Source of the DNA: Martensiomyces pterosporus
Lineage: Eukaryota; Kickxellomycota; Kickxellomycetes; Kickxellales; Kickxellaceae
Length of the DNA: 23,598 nucleotides
Direction of reading: 5' to 3'
Assembly (NCBI GenBank): GCA_025201845.1
Contig: MU603964.1
Coordinates: 125,181-148,778 of the forward strand
The notes beneath the pieces were generated by a model, which searched no databases, was not told where the DNA came from, and worked only from the letters and a program-made list of their open reading frames with translations. Positions 1 through 9,238 of this stretch are shown piece after piece (the stretch's first letter is position 1; every line of letters starts with the position of its first letter). A program made the position numbers and the translations under genes.

Positions 1-185
1 CCTGGCTCCATGCTCTCCCAAGCGGGCAGGCAAGCGAACCACAGCACCGACACACTCCAGAGGACCGCCTGTTTGCTGGTCTGAGGAGCGGGGCCAGCTT
101 CCCTGGATGTGGGTGTGCTCTGCTGTTCTGGGCAGCCTTCTGCATCCACTGGCAGGGCAGTACGTTCACTGGGACACTGAGAGGG
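1..185 (+). repeat. Dispersed repeat, left copy (end of an element)
   Basis: This stretch matches the reverse complement of 22368-22548. By eye there are about 13 substitutions and one 2-base indel over about 185 bases, roughly 93% identity. Similarity stops abruptly after the shared GAGAGGG/AGAGGG at about 185; the flanks beyond are unrelated. The copy starts at the window edge, so it probably continues to the left. One reading frame (the third) is open through both copies, but I do not recognise the protein. No long terminal repeat, poly(A) tail or target-site duplication is visible. Its class is unknown. It ends about 163 bases upstream of the RCY1 start codon. Confidence 0.8.
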
Positions 186-348
186 CAAGCATGGCCGCCA
201 AGCCCTACTTTGCAGATAGAACCTTTGGTGTTTTCTCTCTTGGCTGCGCTTGAACCTCGTTTTTTGTTTCCTTTTCAGTTTCAGGTCTGCTGCCAATTAG
301 ACTCGCTCTGCTTTTAGTACTTGATTCCGCCATTTATTCTGCGTTGTA
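186..348 (+). promoter_or_regulatory. RCY1 promoter and 5' leader
   Basis: This is the sequence between the repeat boundary and the RCY1 start codon. It is rich in pyrimidines (TTTTTTGTTTCC, CTTTTCAG and similar), as expected of a fungal core promoter or leader. I see no convincing TATA box. Because the repeat ends so close, part of the RCY1 promoter may lie inside the repeat. Confidence 0.4.
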
Positions 349-3300
349 ATGTCGGATTATGGCGATGACTTTTCTGGGCCGAGCAAATTGACACACTCAT
401 GGCTTAATGTGCCAAGCCCAAAGGCTCTGCTGGACCGCACAACAAAGTTTGTACTCAATGCAGCACACGGAAAGTCACGCTCACTAATCCCGACCTCAGA
501 CAGCCCCCTACGTACGAGCAGGTTCGATGAGACTGGCGTGGTTGACTGGGAAGAGGATAGCGACGATAATGACGACGGCGAGTATGGTTTCGAAGAGAAC
601 GGGCTGGAAGAGGAAGCGGCTGGTGAGGAGATGCACCGCGGCCATAGAGTCAAGGATGGTATGGTGCTGGTGCCTGAGGTAGATGTGCTAAGAGGCTATT
701 GGAACACTGCTCAGATCGTATCGCACACTGATAGCTATCGCATGGAGACTGTCGACGATCAGGACAGCACAAGGTCAGTTACGCCGCCAGGTATGCTGCG
801 CATTCGTGTGGACAGGCGAACAAGGGCCAAACAGCCTGCACGGCGACGCACAGGGTCCAAGCACTCGGCTGTAAGTGGCCAAGAATTCGTGTGGACAGGC
901 GAACAAGGGCCAAACAGCCTGCACGGCGACGCACAGGGTCCAAGCACTCGGCTGTAAGTGGCCAAGAATTGCACGTTGTGGCCGACAGCAGCAATGGGAT
1001 TGACGTAGTGGGGGAAGAGGAACTGCCAGCTGTATCGTTGAGCGACAGCAACGATACAGTGGCAAGCGCAACGAAGCAGCGAACGAGTCGAGCGCATAGA
1101 CGCGGCAAACCACGCAGCAAATCTTTCACTGCACTGCCGCCGCGTGTTGTATCACGGATATTCGAATTCTTACCGGTTCCCGAAATGCTGTCGCTTCTGA
1201 ACAGCTGCCGTGTGATGCGCCGTGTGATGCACAAGCGCGAGCCAAGTGCACATGCAGACGGCGAGGTCGGCAGCGAGGCATATACAACTGCAGGGATGCG
1301 TGTGTGGAGAACGATGATCCGACGCATGGGATGGCGAACTTGGCACGACAGAGTGCGTGGCAAGGAGAAGCGACAACGGGTTTCCATCCCAAAGAGCCAC
1401 GGTCAGCTGTTGAAGCGGATATGTGGAGTCGAGGACGAAGAGGAGCTGCTGGATATTTTGTCTAGCGAGCCTGACTTGCTGTTTAAGGCACTCTTCGATA
1501 ACCTCAACTCTGACTATGTTGCGTTCCGGTCGCTAGAGAACAACACCCCGTCCCTATTTTGGCGTGAGCCAGTTGAGAGTCTGGCCAATGACGATGGGGG
1601 TCGCGGAGAGGTAGATAGCGTCCAGAGGTCACGCACGCCTGCAGAGGTTGCTGAGCGCCTAGATCAGCTCCTATGGTTCGGTCGTGGTCAGTTCACTCAC
1701 GATGCAGATATCACCAATCGGCGGATTGTCATTGTGGCTGATAGATTCGAGTCAGCTTATCGCGAGCAGTTCAAGAGGGCATTTATCGAAGGTGACTGTG
1801 CAAGGATGTGCGAGTATGCGAGGGTGCTGGAAAACATTCGCGAAGGCCGCGGGTGCATTCGCATTCTGGTTGATGCGCACCCGCTGTTCAGCTGCTATGG
1901 CTCCCTTGACACGCAGTATGCGCATGTGCTGGCTACCAGCGACAAGGTGATTGACTCGCATACCTTCGACTCGTTCCTCACAGACCTGCAGCAGATGATC
2001 GAGGAGCACTCACGGGTGGTTGCCCTGGCGCTGCCGCCGCCCACCCTGCCCGTCTCCGCGCTGTACTGCTTCATTCAAGCGCTCTTTGGCGCCAATGGCG
2101 TGGCTCTGTCGACTCTGAGGAAGCTTTACGCCCACCTTCGGTCGGTCGCAGTAGCCAGCGCACCCAGTTCGCCTCAAAGTGACCAGCAGCAGCTGGGGAG
2201 GCTCTCTGGAGGTGGTCCATTTGGTGGGCTAACGCCTGCGGCTCGTATAGCAGTCGTGCCTGACGAAGCAACAAAGGATATTCTTTACCTTACAACAGTG
2301 GCCGATGTCGTGGCCCTCTTGCTTGTGGCCGCAAACAAGTGGTCCGCAATGAGTCCTGTCGCTGTCCCCTCTGAGCTCGGCAGGCGCTGTGTGTTCTCGG
2401 CGTTCGACGATGTCATTGGCGACTACGTGCAGCTCGAGCGGCGGATCATTGAGCGGGCTTACGAAGCCGAACTGGACCAGTGGATGGCCAAGGCAAAGTC
2501 TGACCCCTTCCATGCATCGGCAGCGGGAAACAGACTTGACCCACACAGCAGTAGTGCTGCTGGAGGCACTGTGGGAGATGGACTGTTGACGGATAGACAT
2601 CGACGTGACTCGGTGGCATCGGTGCGTGGACCAGGACTGGGGGTGCTTGAGTCAATTCGACTGGTGAACTTCCGCCAGCGAGAGCAGCAGATGCAGGAAT
2701 ACAAGCTGCGTGTGCTGCGTGTTCTGGAAGGAAAGCTTAATATCAGCTTGCCGCCCGAGGTTCTGGGGGTAGACACAAATGCAGCCGCCAATCTGGAAGC
2801 GTCTGTTGACGAGGACTCTGCGGTAGCAGCCGATGCTGCAGCGGATGCAGATCTGCAAAAGGACGTAAATACCCCGAGCGAGCTGGATGCTATTGCAGAA
2901 GACGAGGCAGAGGATGCCGACAACAGCAGCCAAGGAGAAGGCGGTGAATCGAAGGCTGGCGCGGATGCTCAAGTGGATAGATCGCCGCCCTCTACGGAGC
3001 AGCAGCAGCCGACTATTCTTGCAGCGGGCAGTGATTCTCAGAAGGTGCAGAGTGATTCGAGCAACAGAGAAAGTGGGCATGACACTCTGGCATTGCTCAG
3101 TAGGCCGAGGTCGATCGGGTCACAGCGCGAGGCGCTGAAGAGGACAGTTGTAGGCGACATGATGTGGAGCTCGCCAATCAGCATAGATGTGTGTCTCAAC
3201 ATGGTGCTAGCAAATAGAGACGCAATTGACCGCTTGTCAGTATTTGCCGGGGCTCCACCAGATATGCGTCTTCGAAGACTCGCGTAAGTATCTCGTCTAT

Positions 3301-5143
3301 TTTTTGGCCTGGTTTTTGTGGGGCGGAAGAGCAGCGGCCGTGGTTTTTGCCATTGTCTCCAGCAACACAGAACCCATGTCACTTTTAGTGGTTGGCTCTG
3401 GGAATTAAGCGCACTGGCCATTGTTGGCTGATCCCTCGTTCAACAACGGAGCAGCTGGCTGGAAGCGCAAAACCAGCGCACCGCTCAAGACGTGGAGATA
3501 GACACGCTCACCTTGTTCTCTCTGCACTCTCGCTGACACACAAAGTACGTTTCGGTGTGTTGGTTTGTTGTCTCTGTGCCCATCGTGTAGACAGGATGCC
3601 ATCGAATCGGTATTTTGCATTTTGCTACAGAGCGTCGGAAACCATATACGCCCGGCATTTACCAGGTAAGAGCCTGCACTATAGAGCACATCCACCGCTT
3701 CCACTTGCCGCGCTGCTGTTTCTTCTAGGCTGCACTATGCGCGGGCTGCTTTCTCCTCGCCAGCTCTTGATTCCTGTCTCATTTTCGCTGTGCCATGAGA
3801 TAGAAATGAAAAGGTGCAGGGTGCGCCAATAGGAAACACGCCCTGGTCCATCTTATCCACATCCTGCAGCTTACCACCGTGACTGGCAAACAAAAAAAGC
3901 ATAAATTGCCAGAGCACCAGCTTGTGCGCCTGCTTCACAGCAACAGTGCACAGAATTTGCTCCCGTGTCTAGAAACAGCACCTTCCTTGCAACGTCCTTG
4001 CCTAAGAGCTGCAATCTCCTTGCTGGGCTAGTCATCTGGTGTACTCCACCATGCACGACAAATGGTCGAAGCGATGCCTGCTCGCAAAGGATCTAGATGG
4101 ACACTCAACAAGGACGGCGACCAGAGCAGCAGACCGCTACTAAGAGGGCACGCGAATTTCTGCTTTGTCTTGCTATTTTCATCTGTAGGATCATTGCTGA
4201 GCTCAGAGATCTCGAGCATTCAGCGATGATCGTGATGGTCTCGCATGAGCAGCGCTCCCAAGGTCGTTCGATGATGAGCACTGCACCAGGTGACACGGTG
4301 TCCTCCGCTGGTGGGTCAGCAAGGCAAAGTGGTGGTGGCGGTGGCAGCAGCAGTGGCGCTGTGTATACGGCACAGCGGATACAAGCAGAGAAGGAGCTGC
4401 GAGAAAAGTTCACGTCGGTGGAGCTCCGGTTCTTTGAGCTGATTCACTTGTGTGATCTCGCGGTGCAGATGCTCGAAATATACTACAAGAAGGACATGTG
4501 CATGTTTATTGTCGAGACTGATTTCCTCAACACATGCAACCAGGAGAAGAAGGCGCTTGAGCATGCCATCGACGACAACGTCGCCGTGGGGATGGACTGC
4601 GTGATCGAGATTATTCTCAGACAGACGCAGCACATCTTGGATACCGAGCAGCAGCCAAGCGACTACCACCCCGACAGCAACGTATCCCTGACGCTGACGC
4701 CGACCTTGGCGTGCACCAGGGCTGCGCAGTTCCTGAGCGAATCCACGGAAGTCATCCGCTGTATGACGACGCAGAAGCAGATGCGCGAGGTGTTTTTGGG
4801 CGAGATCGGCGCCCGGCTGTTCAATGTGCTTCTGGACCACATCAAGCGGTTCCAGATCACAGAGCCGGGTGGATTCCAGCTCATTGCTGACCTGAACTTG
4901 TATTATGACTGGGCTGAGAGCAATGTCGACCCTGAAACCCTGCGCTTCTTTACGGCACTCAAGGACCTGGCCAACTGCTTCATCCTGGCCCCGCGGGACT
5001 TGCGCGGCTTCCTGAGGGACCAGTACTCGAGACGCACGTTTGATGGCGTGATGCGGTCAGAGGAGGTGTATGACGTGGTTGCGTGTCGCGCAGACTACCG
5101 CCAGATCAGAACGCAGGTTGAGGGACACTGTGACTTTATGTAA
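349..5143 (+). CDS. RCY1: Recyclin-1 (F-box / exocyst Sec10-like), multi-exon
   Basis: Recyclins act with Skp1 and Ypt/Rab GTPases in recycling SNAREs from endosomes to the plasma membrane. Proposed exons are 349-870, 945 (or 918)-3283, 3591-3665 and 4189-5143, giving about 1,296-1,305 residues; yeast Rcy1 is about 840. The N-terminus is acidic (residues about 65-95). The F-box begins at about residue 235 with LPPRVVSRIFEFLPVPEML. The C-terminal half is Sec10-like: QDAIESVFCILLQ and HIRPAF in the 75-nt exon, then FFELIHLCDLAVQMLEIYY and DFLNTCNQEKKALEHAIDDNV in the last exon. The protein ends CDFM, a CaaX-type box as in yeast Rcy1, which predicts farnesylation. Splice phases match at 3283/3591 and 3665/4189. 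The first block carries an 83-bp tandem duplication that shifts the frame, so the gene is intact only if a small intron is removed there or the duplication is not real. Identity is confident; the first junction is not. Confidence 0.85.
802..967 (+). repeat. 83-bp direct tandem duplication inside RCY1
   Basis: Bases 802-884 are repeated without visible change at 885-967, and the next three bases (ATT) begin a third copy. The unit length is not a multiple of three, so reading straight through shifts frame and stops at 955-957. Reading from the second copy onward restores the F-box frame. Each copy contains GTAAGT (871 and 954) as in-frame codons for the residues V-S. The lack of differences suggests either a very recent event or an assembly error. 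Confidence 0.95.
871..944 (+). other. Candidate small intron created by the duplication
   Basis: Removing 871-944 (GTAAGT...CCAAG, 74 nt) or 871-917 (GTAAGT...AACAG, 47 nt) returns translation to the frame of the F-box exon. The first choice duplicates only three residues, the second twelve. The donor equals that of the next intron in the gene (GTAAGT at 3284). No TACTAAC-like branch site is visible, and 47 nt would be very short. This is an inference from frame and splice-site arithmetic only. The alternatives are a frameshifted allele or an assembly duplication. Confidence 0.35.
3284..3590 (+). other. RCY1 intron (307 nt)
   Basis: The donor is GTAAGT at 3284, overlapping the stop codon that would end the F-box exon. 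The acceptor is GTGTAG at 3585-3590. A possible branch site is GCTGAC at 3532-3537. Splicing joins ...RRL-A to QDAIESVFCILLQ in phase 2, matching the Sec10-like family pattern across the junction. Confidence 0.8.
3666..4188 (+). other. RCY1 intron (523 nt)
   Basis: The donor is GTAAGA at 3666 and the acceptor is TCTGTAG ending at 4188. TACTAAG at 4138-4144 is a good branch site, 44 nt before the acceptor. The junction is AG/G, giving ...IRPAFT-R-IIAELRDLE in frame. I saw no further exon inside. Confidence 0.8.
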
Positions 5144-5172
5144 AGGAAGCACCAAACGTCTTAAAGCGAGCA

Positions 5173-5178
5173 AATAAA
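5173..5178 (+). terminator. RCY1 poly(A) signal
   Basis: AATAAA lies 30 bases after the RCY1 stop, in the 77-base gap before the convergent ILV1 stop. Confidence 0.6.
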
Positions 5179-5220
5179 TGAAAAGTGAGGCGGGCGAATG
5201 CCAGTCTTTCATTTCCGGGC

Positions 5221-6942
5221 TTAGTAGCGCATGAACTGCTGGAAAACGGGGTTGCTGGTCTCGTTGACGTATCTGTAGTCAAGCTCATCCAGGAACTGCT
5301 GGAGCGACCTGGGGATCTCGCCCTGCTTCAGGTCGGCATCCTCCTCGCTGGGCGGCACCTGCACGCCAACAAGAACCTTTGCGACGTCCTGGCCAAAGTT
5401 TCTGTACTGGAACAGCGAGATGTTCCAGTTGAACTTGAGCCCGTAGAGGAACTTTTTCAGGGCGCCGTGCCGCTCGGGAAACTCGAAGCGCAGCATGTAC
5501 TCGTTGGGGATCGAGCTTCTGCCGCCGACGATATACCGTGCGTGCGACTTGGCCATTTCGTTGTCGGTCAGGTCGATTGCCTGCATGTCGAGGGTTGCCA
5601 GCTGCTTGATGATCTCGGGCACCTCGCGGTCGCGGTCCTTGACCTCGAACGACATGAACATGTGTGCCTTTTCGGGGTCGCCGTAGCGGTAAGAGAACTC
5701 GGTGATTGCGCGCGGGTAGATGACGTCGTGGAGCTTGATGTAGCTGCCAGGCCGCTCGGGGATGATCACGGACATGAGCACCTCCTTTTGCTCTCCCAAG
5801 GCTGCACGCTCGGCAACGAACCGCAGGCGATCAAAGTTCATGTTTGCACCCGATGTCACCGCAACCAAGGTTTTGCCGTGCAGGCTGTTCACCCGCGCGT
5901 ACTTTTTTAGCCCCGCCGTGGCCAATGCTCCTGAGGGCTCAAGGACGCTGCGAGTGTCTTCAAATACGTCCTTGATTGCCGCACACACCTCATCGTTGGT
6001 GACCAGCACCATGTCGTCGACTAGCTCGCGCGCAACACGGAAGCACTCCCTGCCCACCTGGCACACGGCTGTGCCGTCTGCGAAGAGCCCGACCTCTGGC
6101 AGAACCTTGCGACGGCCCTCCTTCAAAGACTGGGCCATGGCGCAAGAATCGACGGTTTCGACACCGATAATCTTGATTGCAGGCCACACACGCTTGACAT
6201 AGGCAGCGATACCGGCGATCAACCCGCCGCCGCCGACAGCCACAAAAATGGCGTCAATGTCGGTCGGCCGCTTCTGGCGCAGGATCTCCATGCCAATGGT
6301 TCCCTGACCGGCAATCACGTAGGGGTCGTCGAAAGGCGGGATGTTGGTGAATCCGTGGAGCTTCTCCAGCCTGCTGCACTCGGCCTTGGCCTCGTCAAAC
6401 CCGGCACCGTACAAGACGACCTCGGCGCCAAGCCGCTCGACGTTTTTCCACTTGATGGCTGGTGTCAGGATGGGCATTACAATGGTGGCCCTGATGCCCA
6501 GGTACTTTGCCGACATGGCCACGCCCTGGGCATGGTTGCCTGCCGAGCAGGCGATGATTCCGCGTGCCTTCTCTTCTTCGGTCAGGTGGCTGATCTTGTT
6601 GTAGGCGCCGCGGATCTTGAACGAAAAGACGGGCTGGAGGTCCTCGCGCTTCAGATAGATCTCGTTGCTGCACCGCGAAGAGAGATTGACGGCGTGTGAG
6701 AGCGGTGTCTCTGTGGCCACGTCGTAGACGTACGAGTTGAGGATCATCTGAAGGTAGTCTGGGTGCTGAGGGCTGGCAAGCGTTCCCGGGCTGGTCGCTG
6801 TTTGGCTACTGATGGGCGTGGCCATACCTGACTCAAGGTCGGGCAGCATGCCGGCGTTTTCGTTGATGGTGCGCGAGTTGGGGGCGATGTCGAACGACTG
6901 GCACGACTCTGTGCTGTTTGCTGAGCTAGGGAGAGGTGTCAT
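5221..6942 (-). CDS. ILV1: Threonine deaminase (threonine ammonia-lyase)
   Basis: This 573-residue PLP enzyme converts threonine to 2-oxobutanoate and ammonia, the first committed step to isoleucine; it is mitochondrial in fungi. The PLP lysine is K109 in [17 protein letters not shown] is at 133-140 and the phosphate-binding GGGGLIAG loop at 237-244. Two ACT-like regulatory regions follow, at about 388-460 and 482-556, the usual site of isoleucine/valine control. Length and architecture match fungal Ilv1. The start is the first ATG after an in-frame TGA two codons upstream. The N-terminus ([18 protein letters not shown]) does not look like a classical basic presequence. No intron is seen. Confidence 0.95.
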   Translation of the reverse strand: MTPLPSSANSTESCQSFDIAPNSRTINENAGMLPDLESGMATPISSQTATSPGTLASPQHPDYLQMILNSYVYDVATETPLSHAVNLSSRCSNEIYLKREDLQPVFSFKIRGAYNKISHLTEEEKARGIIACSAGNHAQGVAMSAKYLGIRATIVMPILTPAIKWKNVERLGAEVVLYGAGFDEAKAECSRLEKLHGFTNIPPFDDPYVIAGQGTIGMEILRQKRPTDIDAIFVAVGGGGLIAGIAAYVKRVWPAIKIIGVETVDSCAMAQSLKEGRRKVLPEVGLFADGTAVCQVGRECFRVARELVDDMVLVTNDEVCAAIKDVFEDTRSVLEPSGALATAGLKKYARVNSLHGKTLVAVTSGANMNFDRLRFVAERAALGEQKEVLMSVIIPERPGSYIKLHDVIYPRAITEFSYRYGDPEKAHMFMSFEVKDRDREVPEIIKQLATLDMQAIDLTDNEMAKSHARYIVGGRSSIPNEYMLRFEFPERHGALKKFLYGLKFNWNISLFQYRNFGQDVAKVLVGVQVPPSEEDADLKQGEIPRSLQQFLDELDYRYVNETSNPVFQQFMRY

Positions 6943-8522
6943 TTTTCAGGCGGTCAAGCTGGTGGCTGTCTGGGTGGTGTTTAAATGGGGAGAATCGGTG
7001 GGTTTTGCTGCTGCGGTATCTGCTATTCTACCTGCGTTCGCCGCTAGCTTGGCAGTATTCGACAATGTATAGAAAACAGGGGTGTGTGTGGCCGAGTTAG
7101 TGCACTGAAACGCAGGCGGCTGCTCACAGTAGCTCACAATGCACTCTGCATATGACAATGTGTCAACATATATATGACGCATTAGCAGCTCTGTGGATCA
7201 AATGCTTAGGGAAATACAACGGCTGCCCCACTTGCTCAGAGAGAAGATTCAAGAATCTTACTCGTTTGCATGCTTTGTCTCGCTTCGGGCAATGGCTTGG
7301 GCAGATTCGCCCATCCCACTCCGAGACAGACGGCTAACTTTGAATGGGCCGGGATATAACGTACCAATAGCTGTTGTATCTTCGATTTCAGAGAGTGTGC
7401 TGGTGGCTTGCAGCTGTAGGCAGCGGCAGTGACCAAGGGCGATAGCGCGACTAGTAGCAGGAGCCAAAAGGCCTGGGCCAAGCAAATGGATAAGGCTGAG
7501 ATAAGGAGAGATAAAGAAGCAAGACACACAGGCTGCTGCTGCTCCCCCTCTCTTGTACGTTTGCTGGTACCCACTGTTAGCCACAGACTCCACGCCGTTG
7601 GTGAGCACTTCCAGAGCGGTTGGATCTGCTTGTGAGTGTGGAGTCAGGGATAGGGGGTGTGGCGACCGCAAGCCCAAAGTTAGTCACTTAGCAGGCAGTG
7701 AGTCAGATTACCTGCGCGATCACCCGATCAGGAAACAGGCGCGCGGCATTGGGTGTGCTGCTGGCGGGGGAGCTAGAACACGTCCAGACGAAGCCGCCAA
7801 GGCCCAGATCACCGGGCTCATGCAGCATCTCTGAGCTGATATCTATGCACACCTGCATCTGCTGGCCATGGATATGGCCAGGATTGAAACGGGGCTGAGC
7901 GTGGACGTGGCGGTGCGGATAAACAGGAAAGCAAGACCATGCCAAACTAAGGCGTGGGCTGCGAGAGAACAAAGTCCCGTCATTCGCGAATAACAGCGGC
8001 TAGTGACAGGCGGTCAGCGCAGCCTGTCACTCTGCCAACTCAGCAAAGAGCAAAGCAGCCGAGGGACCAAGGCCCGCAATCGCCATGTGATCTCATCGGT
8101 GGCAGCTCACTGCGTGGTTTTGAGCTTGCTGAAGCGCCTGGCTGTGTGAGAAGCGAGTAGGGGATTTGCACAAAACGTCAACCACTGGCTGGGCTGTGGC
8201 CGCAAATCGAAGCAGCGGAGAAACAAGCTGCCCATTCATCTGCGCTTTACTAGCTGCGACTTGCAGGCGCGAAACACGACCAGCTAGCAGATACCGAAGA
8301 GCGAGAGGGGGTGTTTGGTGGGTGGGTTCAAGTCGACTGAACAGGGTGTTTTTTTGCATGCGGTGTAAAAGTAGACGGTGTGTGTCGGTGTGCATGTGCG
8401 CCTTCCGCTTTTGTAGAGCGGAGAGCGCTCAGCTGTTAGGAACGAGCAGGGCTGCTGTGTGGGTGGCATTTGTGCTTCCTTTGGGCTGAGTGCTGCTTCT
8501 TGTGGCAAGCTCAGGGAAGCTG
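6943..8522. other. Divergent intergenic region, ILV1 / first DUF606 gene
   Basis: About 1.6 kb with no supportable gene. A minus-strand ATG frame at 7182-6946 (78 codons) ends two codons before the ILV1 ATG and could be an upstream ORF if the transcript starts that far out. A TGAGTCA site lies at 7699-7705. A TATA-like TATAC occurs near 7066-7073 on the minus strand. I found no tRNA; the GTTCAAGTC near 8325 lacks a pairing T-stem. Confidence 0.5.
7699..7705. promoter_or_regulatory. Possible Gcn4/bZIP site (TGAGTCA)
   Basis: This is a perfect TGAGTCA palindrome about 760 bases upstream of the ILV1 start. Fungal ILV1 genes are known targets of general amino-acid control by Gcn4-type factors, which bind this motif. 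A single 7-mer in 1.6 kb can easily be chance, and it is farther out than usual. Confidence 0.25.
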
Positions 8523-8530
8523 TATAAAAG
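8523..8530 (+). promoter_or_regulatory. TATA box of the first DUF606 gene
   Basis: TATAAAAG sits 179 bases upstream of the start codon at 8702. It is followed by a C/T-rich leader (CTGTCTCTGCTCCTCCCTACC). This is a canonical core promoter pattern, and the second DUF606 gene has the same octamer. Confidence 0.6.
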
Positions 8531-8701
8531 ACAGAATGGTCGGAGGAAGGGTTGCGTATGACTGCTTCTGCTTGCTGTCTCTGCTCCTCCCTACCACTCA
8601 AACAGATCACATCCTCTTTCGCCAGCTACTCGAAGCACTCCTTTTGTGGAACAACCCACCGACCCCACACACAGCACCAGCAGTACATTTTCCGTCTCGC
8701 A

Positions 8702-9238
8702 ATGGCCAAGGGTGGAATCTTGCAGGCTCTCAAGGAGTCTGTTCTCATCGAGAAGCCCAAGCTCAACAGCCATATCTCCTACGACAAGAAACTCGTCATG
8801 GACCTGGTGCTCCTGATGATCGGAGGCGTGTGCACCTCGTTCCAGGGCGTTGTCAACGGGTCGCTCTCGGTCCACATCAACGGCGGGTTCTCCTCCTGGC
8901 TGTCGTTTGCCATCGGCTCCGCTCTCCTCTTCGTCTTCTTCATGCTCGACACCCGCGGCGGCAAGTCCATCAGCTGGAAGAACTCCCTCAAGACTGCCCC
9001 TTGGTGGTCGTGGTTTGGCGGCATCCCCGGTGCCGGCTTTGTCCTGATCATCACCCTTCTCATCCCTTACCGCGGCGCTGCTGTGGTCTCGGGCATCACC
9101 ATTTGCGCCCAGATGGTCACCTCGCTGTTCGTCGACTCGTTTGCCTTTTTCGGCTGCATCCACCGCCCTGCTACCCTTCCTCGCCTTCTTGGTATTTGCC
9201 TTGTGATTGCTGGCGTTCTAATGGTTGCCCTCAACTAG
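8702..9238 (+). CDS. DUF606/YdcZ-type small membrane transporter, copy 1
   Basis: This is a 178-residue protein of the DUF606 (YdcZ) group of the drug/metabolite transporter superfamily; its substrate is unknown. Five membrane segments are visible at about 31-52, 66-82, 101-121, 126-150 and 162-177. Family-like motifs are GGVCTSFQGVVNGSL in segment 1, LDTRGGK after segment 2 and PYRGAAV after segment 3. Copy 1 has a lysine-rich N-terminal extension of about 30 residues that copy 2 lacks. Lysine and arginine cluster in the N-terminus and in loops 2 and 4, which predicts an N-in orientation. I chose ATG 8702 because homology begins soon after, it has a good context (CGCAATGG), and the frame upstream looks like leader. 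The family is chiefly bacterial, so transfer is plausible. No intron is seen. Confidence 0.85.
   Translation: MAKGGILQALKESVLIEKPKLNSHISYDKKLVMDLVLLMIGGVCTSFQGVVNGSLSVHINGGFSSWLSFAIGSALLFVFFMLDTRGGKSISWKNSLKTAPWWSWFGGIPGAGFVLIITLLIPYRGAAVVSGITICAQMVTSLFVDSFAFFGCIHRPATLPRLLGICLVIAGVLMVALN

Noticed and set aside
891..3287. F-box protein as a separate gene starting at 891
   Set aside because: 891 is a GTG inside the duplicated unit; the upstream acidic frame joins it once the duplication is accounted for, and its downstream end is a splice donor.
5185..5910. Long open frame on the plus strand opposite ILV1
   Set aside because: It is fully antisense to a well-conserved enzyme, has no recognisable domain, and is a by-product of GC-rich codon use.
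8265..8345. Possible tRNA, from GTTCAAGTC resembling a B box
   Set aside because: The flanking bases do not form a T-stem or acceptor stem, and no proper A box is present.
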